In this document: positions 60,523 through 64,000 of the stretch, piece by piece
Layout of the letters: each line of letters starts with the position of its first letter
How positions within the stretch are numbered: the first letter of the stretch is position 1
From: CAIVVT01 sp963757265
GTDB taxonomy: Bacteria; Acidobacteriota; Terriglobia; Bryobacterales; Bryobacteraceae
Assembly: GCA_963757265.1 (NCBI GenBank)
Contig: CAVWRA010000006.1
Coordinates: forward strand, 2,976,001-3,040,000
Length of the DNA stretch: 64,000 nucleotides
Reading direction: 5' to 3'
The notes under the pieces: generated by a model
What the model saw: the letters and a program-made list of their open reading frames with translations, nothing else
Told to the model about the DNA's origin: nothing
Databases searched by the model: none
Translations under genes and position numbers: made by a program

Positions 60523-63500
60523 ATGTTTCTTGAAGCGCGCCGGGTCGTTATCGGCATAATCGCTACTATGCTGCTGGGCGGAGGATGCCTGGCCGCAACA
60601 TTCGGAACCTCAATACCGGTGCAGGGCACGCCGTCCGACATCGCGCTCGACGAGAGCCGCGGCCGGCTTTATGTTGCTAATTTCAGCGCTGGCCGAATCG
60701 AAGTGATGAGCACTGCGACCAACACTTTGGGCACCCCGCTGACGGTTGCCGGCCCGCCCAGTTCCGTGGCGCTGTCGCCCGATAACCGCTACCTCGTGGT
60801 TGGAGAGTACTGCAATCTGTACGCTTCGTCTGCTCTCACAGGCGGCTATGCGATCTTCGATTTGAACGCCGGCACCAAGCGTGAAGTGGCGCTGGGCAAT
60901 CCGGTATTGGCAGTGGCTTTCGGCGCGGGCAGCCAGGCGCTGATGGTGACCGGTCAAGCCACGCCGGCCACCTGCGGCACGCCTCCCAGCGGGAGCCCGA
61001 CCACGACGACCAGCGGTCAGTTTCTGTTGGTCAACCCGGTGAGCGGCAGCACAGAGGTATTGGGAGTATCGGCCAGCGGCGGCCTGGACCTGCCCGTGCC
61101 TTTCGCAACCTTCCCGGCGAATATTACTTATGCCGCAACGGGCATTTCCGGCGACCAGCAGTCGATCATCATCCTGACTGAAGTGGCGCAAGGCGGTGGA
61201 GGAGGGCAAGGCTCGACCGGGGCTACGACCGCGATTCTCTATTACAACGTCCGGACCGGGCAGTTAATCGTGCTCAACTGGGTGGCCTCTCCGCCGTTCG
61301 GCCCGCGGGTGGTCAGCGTCAATCAGGACGGGACGCAGTTTATGGCGGGCTGGATCCTGTTCGATCTGAACCTGGCGATTGAAGGGACGTCGCCGGCGCA
61401 AATCCCTTACGCTCTCGGCGACTTCCGATTGGGTGGGTATGCCTGGGACTGGTCGCGCAACGTGATTTACGGGGACATCCCGGTGACGGCGACTGAATCG
61501 CCGGTGATGCATATCTTCGCCACCGACAACCTGACGGTGATGGACCGCATTCAGTTGCCGCGCATGATCGCCGGGCGGACGCTGTTTTCCAGCGACATGA
61601 ATACGGTGTATGCGATCTCGGATGAGGGTGTGATGGTTCTTCCGGTCGGGTCGCTGGCCAAGGCTCCACAGGTGGTCGCTCAGCAGGAGGACGTGATGTT
61701 CTTGTCCAATACCTGCAATTCCACCGCGATCTCCCAGACGCTCAACGTGGTGGACCTGGGAGGCAATGCGACCCCCTTCACGCTGTCGGTGCCCTCGGGT
61801 ACCACGGGCATCATGATGAGTCCGACGTCCGGCACCACGCCGGCTCAGGTGACCATCACGGTCGATACTTCGGCGTACGGCAATGCCAAGGGAACGACGG
61901 CGATTCCGCTGACGATTTCTTCTTCCAGCTCGATCAATATTCCGCCGCCGGTGCGCCTGTTGATCAACACGCGCGACCTGAATCAGCGCGGCCAGATCGT
62001 CAACGTACCGGGCACGATCGTGGACATCCTGGCCGATCCGGTCCGCAGCCGGGTGTATCTGTTGCGGCAGGACAAGAACGAAGTTCTGGTGTACGACAGC
62101 GGGACCTTGCAGCAGATCGGCGCGCCGCTTAGAACGGGCAACACGCCGGTCGGCATGGCCCTCACGCTGGATGACAGCGAGCTGATCGTGACTAGCGACA
62201 ATTCCCAGATTGCCAACGTATTCGATCTCAATTCAGTGGGCGGACAGTCCTCGTCCTCGTCCCATGGCAGCGGGCGCGGGAGCGGCGCTTCGCCCGCGGG
62301 GAGCATGACGGCTCAGGGCGGCCGGATTATGGTCCGGCACAGGCCTCGCGGCAGCGCCGACTTCATGCCCGATGAGCTGGGCGCCCTGGATCCGATCCTA
62401 TTCCGCGCTGCCTACCCGCATTCCATCGCCGTGGGCAACGGAGCTGCCTGGGCGACCGTCCGCGCTGTGAACCCGCCCCAGGCGCTGTTCCAAGTCAACC
62501 TCGGCTCCGGCTTTGCCGGCCCGCCGCCCAGCCTGGGCATCTACGACAATACCGATCTCAACACTGTTTCTCCCTCGGCGGTGCTGGCGGCATCGCCCTC
62601 TCGCAATTCCATATTTCTGGCCGAACCGAACGGCACGGTAGTGCTGTGGGATGCGTTCTCCGGCTTCTGGGTGGTATCGCGTCAGGATCTCAGTTCCTTG
62701 GGGGGCGCCTACGGCGCACTCAGCGACACTCTCTTCGTGGCCGACAACAATGTGTTCGACCAGGCCATGTTCCCGATCGGCCAGCTCGAATCCACGACCG
62801 GCGTATCCTCGGGCGTCGGCGTGGCGCTCGATCCACAATCCGGACGGCCGGCTGGTCTGCGCACGACCGTAACTATGCCGTCGGCGCCGGGCATCCTGGA
62901 GCGCTTCGGCATCAATCCGGCCGATAGCGCGTTCTATCTGCAGGCCTACAACGGAACTTCGATCACCGAGGCTCCGATCACGGCTGGCGGTCTGGCAGCC
63001 ATTAAACCGGTGGGCCAGACGGGACGCACCATTCTGCCCTTCAGCCGGGCCCTGGCGGTGGCGCCGAATCAGGGCTCCATCTTCCTGCTGAGCCAATCCG
63101 GCCTGACGGTGCTGCCATCCGATTTTGACGCCGCCTTGGCGATGCCGTCCGTCACCGGCGTGGTCAACTCTGCGGACGGCGGAACCGACATCGCTGTAGG
63201 CAGTGTGGTGTTGATTAACGGCACTAATCTTGCGCCGGATGAGGCCGTGGCCGGCGCGCCGCCGCTGCCTTCGACGCTCGGTGATACCTGCGTCACTGTG
63301 GACAACATCCCGCTGCCTCTGTTCCAGGTTTCCCCAACCCAGATCGAGGCGCAACTTCCCGCTTCGGTGAGCGGCAGTGAGCCGCTGGTGGTGCACAGTC
63401 CCGGTGGGCTGAGCACTCCGTTCACCCTGGATATCGTGGCCAGCGCGCCGGCGGTGCTGCACACTGCCGTGGGCGACGGCCAGACCGGGCTGCCGTCGGT

Positions 63501-63843
63501 CATCCGCCACGACGATGGAGAGCCGGTCGATTTCACCAATCCGATTCATCCCAACCAATCGATCTCGATTTACATGGAGGGGCTGGGACCGACGGTTCCG
63601 GTAGTGCCGCCCGGCACGCCCTCCCCGAGCAATCCGCCGGCGCTTCTGGCGACACCGCCCGTGGTGACGCTGGAAGGGGTCACCCTCACGGTTAGCTTTG
63701 CGGGGCTGGATCCGGGCCAGATCGGCGTCTACCGGATCGATGCTGCCATACCGTTCAACATCCCCAGCGCTGCCCAGGCTGCGCTGGTCGTAACTGCGGG
63801 CACTGCTTCCACAACGGTGCAGGTGAGAGTGGTGAATCCTTAG
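60523..63843 (+). CDS. large secreted beta-propeller-like protein with Solibacter-type (TIGR03437) C-terminal domain
   Basis: 1106 residues from ATG 60523. A signal peptide (RRVVIGIIATMLLGGGCLAATF) leads into beta-propeller-like repeats (SDIALDESRGRLYVANFSAGRIEVM, SSVALSPDNRYLVVGEY, later VDILADPVRSRVYLLRQDKNEVLVYD). A Ser/Gly-rich low-complexity patch (QSSSSSHGSGRGSGASPAGS) follows near residue 580. The final 230 residues (VTGVVNSADGG, VLINGTNLAPDE, ITIYMEGLG-like YMEGLGPTVP, PGQIGVYRIDAAIPF) match the domain seen many times in Solibacter genomes. Probably extracellular; function unknown. It is the best taxonomic marker in the window. Confidence 0.85.
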   Translation: MFLEARRVVIGIIATMLLGGGCLAATFGTSIPVQGTPSDIALDESRGRLYVANFSAGRIEVMSTATNTLGTPLTVAGPPSSVALSPDNRYLVVGEYCNLYASSALTGGYAIFDLNAGTKREVALGNPVLAVAFGAGSQALMVTGQATPATCGTPPSGSPTTTTSGQFLLVNPVSGSTEVLGVSASGGLDLPVPFATFPANITYAATGISGDQQSIIILTEVAQGGGGGQGSTGATTAILYYNVRTGQLIVLNWVASPPFGPRVVSVNQDGTQFMAGWILFDLNLAIEGTSPAQIPYALGDFRLGGYAWDWSRNVIYGDIPVTATESPVMHIFATDNLTVMDRIQLPRMIAGRTLFSSDMNTVYAISDEGVMVLPVGSLAKAPQVVAQQEDVMFLSNTCNSTAISQTLNVVDLGGNATPFTLSVPSGTTGIMMSPTSGTTPAQVTITVDTSAYGNAKGTTAIPLTISSSSSINIPPPVRLLINTRDLNQRGQIVNVPGTIVDILADPVRSRVYLLRQDKNEVLVYDSGTLQQIGAPLRTGNTPVGMALTLDDSELIVTSDNSQIANVFDLNSVGGQSSSSSHGSGRGSGASPAGSMTAQGGRIMVRHRPRGSADFMPDELGALDPILFRAAYPHSIAVGNGAAWATVRAVNPPQALFQVNLGSGFAGPPPSLGIYDNTDLNTVSPSAVLAASPSRNSIFLAEPNGTVVLWDAFSGFWVVSRQDLSSLGGAYGALSDTLFVADNNVFDQAMFPIGQLESTTGVSSGVGVALDPQSGRPAGLRTTVTMPSAPGILERFGINPADSAFYLQAYNGTSITEAPITAGGLAAIKPVGQTGRTILPFSRALAVAPNQGSIFLLSQSGLTVLPSDFDAALAMPSVTGVVNSADGGTDIAVGSVVLINGTNLAPDEAVAGAPPLPSTLGDTCVTVDNIPLPLFQVSPTQIEAQLPASVSGSEPLVVHSPGGLSTPFTLDIVASAPAVLHTAVGDGQTGLPSVIRHDDGEPVDFTNPIHPNQSISIYMEGLGPTVPVVPPGTPSPSNPPALLATPPVVTLEGVTLTVSFAGLDPGQIGVYRIDAAIPFNIPSAAQAALVVTAGTASTTVQVRVVNP

Positions 63844-63873
63844 GCCGGCGCAGCATCAGGAGGATAGACAGAA

Positions 63874-64000
63874 ATGGTGAAGAGGATCTTTTTGACCTTG
63901 CTGGTCACCGCCTGCGCGGCCTGTGCCCAGACTTACTCGCTGGGCGTGTTGGGAGGTTACGGCGTTGCCCCGAGCCTCAACGTAAACCTCACCACCAGTA
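63874..64000 (+). CDS. exported protein, N-terminal fragment
   Basis: Starts at ATG 63874 with AGGAGG at 63858-63863 and runs off the window. The first residues, MVKRIFLTLLVTACAACAQT, are a signal peptide, possibly with a lipobox at the Cys. The visible mature start (YSLGVLGGYGVAPSLNVNL) resembles the first strand of small outer-membrane beta-barrels. It is 30 bases after the TIGR03437 gene and probably in the same operon. Confidence 0.6.
   Translation, partial: MVKRIFLTLLVTACAACAQTYSLGVLGGYGVAPSLNVNLTTS

Noticed and set aside
1..64000. CRISPR array, rRNA or tRNA genes
   Set aside because: No regularly spaced direct repeats of CRISPR type, no rRNA sequence, and no foldable tRNA were seen on either strand.

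Overview
The window looks like a GC-rich chromosomal segment from an Acidobacteriota of the Bryobacterales/Solibacter type. The main clue is the C-terminus of the long secreted protein at 60523-63843, which reads like the TIGR03437 domain that is expanded in Solibacteres. Translationally coupled genes (ATGA, GTGA or TTGA overlaps) are common. Everything here is from reading the sequence; no database search was run.

Layout. 1-7.2 kb: an isomerase tail, two small enzymes, a Tat-exported TIM-barrel protein, and a CHASE2 histidine kinase separated from an NtrC-type regulator by a two-gene PD-(D/E)XK nuclease module. 7.3-12.3 kb: a 49-residue membrane protein, a secreted glucosaminidase-like protein, a lone bacterial microcompartment (BMC) shell protein with a probable partner, recJ, and small proteins including a zinc ribbon. 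12.2-13.25 kb holds no recognisable gene. 13.25-26.56 kb: one tightly coupled operon for the carbonyl branch of the Wood-Ljungdahl pathway: FadR/GntR regulator, cooC, a MetE/UroD-like methyltransferase, a second cooC, CO dehydrogenase, an acetyl-CoA synthase fused in frame to the small corrinoid Fe-S protein subunit, the large corrinoid subunit, its ASKHA reductive activator, and a homocysteine-methyltransferase-type protein. 26.8-30.3 kb: a complete recombinase-in-trio (RIT) element, three overlapping tyrosine recombinases bounded by perfect 30-bp inverted repeats. 30.4-31.0 kb: a VapBC pair. 31.2-37.3 kb: an O-antigen-ligase-like protein, a FecR-like protein, a membrane J-domain protein and a TPR protein. 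37.4-57.7 kb: a long minus-strand exopolysaccharide operon headed by a NusG-like antiterminator. 58.9-64 kb: a glyoxalase-fold protein, the TIGR03437 protein, and the start of an exported protein.

How the genes work together. The CODH/ACS operon encodes CO2/CO interconversion (CooS), acetyl-CoA assembly or cleavage (AcsB), the methyl carrier (AcsC plus the AcsD part of the fusion), reductive reactivation of cobalamin (RACo-like) and nickel-insertion ATPases (CooC). No folate methyltransferase AcsE and no folate-branch gene is present. Instead, two proteins of homocysteine-methyltransferase folds flank the corrinoid genes. The polysaccharide operon has the logic of a Wzx/Wzy system: antiterminator, export channel, co-polymerase/tyrosine kinase, flippase, glycosyltransferases, polymerase, PglC-like initiating transferase, sugar-nucleotide enzymes, and a CpsB-type phosphatase at the end.

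Caution. Six genes carry a single apparent frameshift each (near 1205, 6205, 9103-9165, 9380, 27505 and 53170). Some or all may be sequencing errors.
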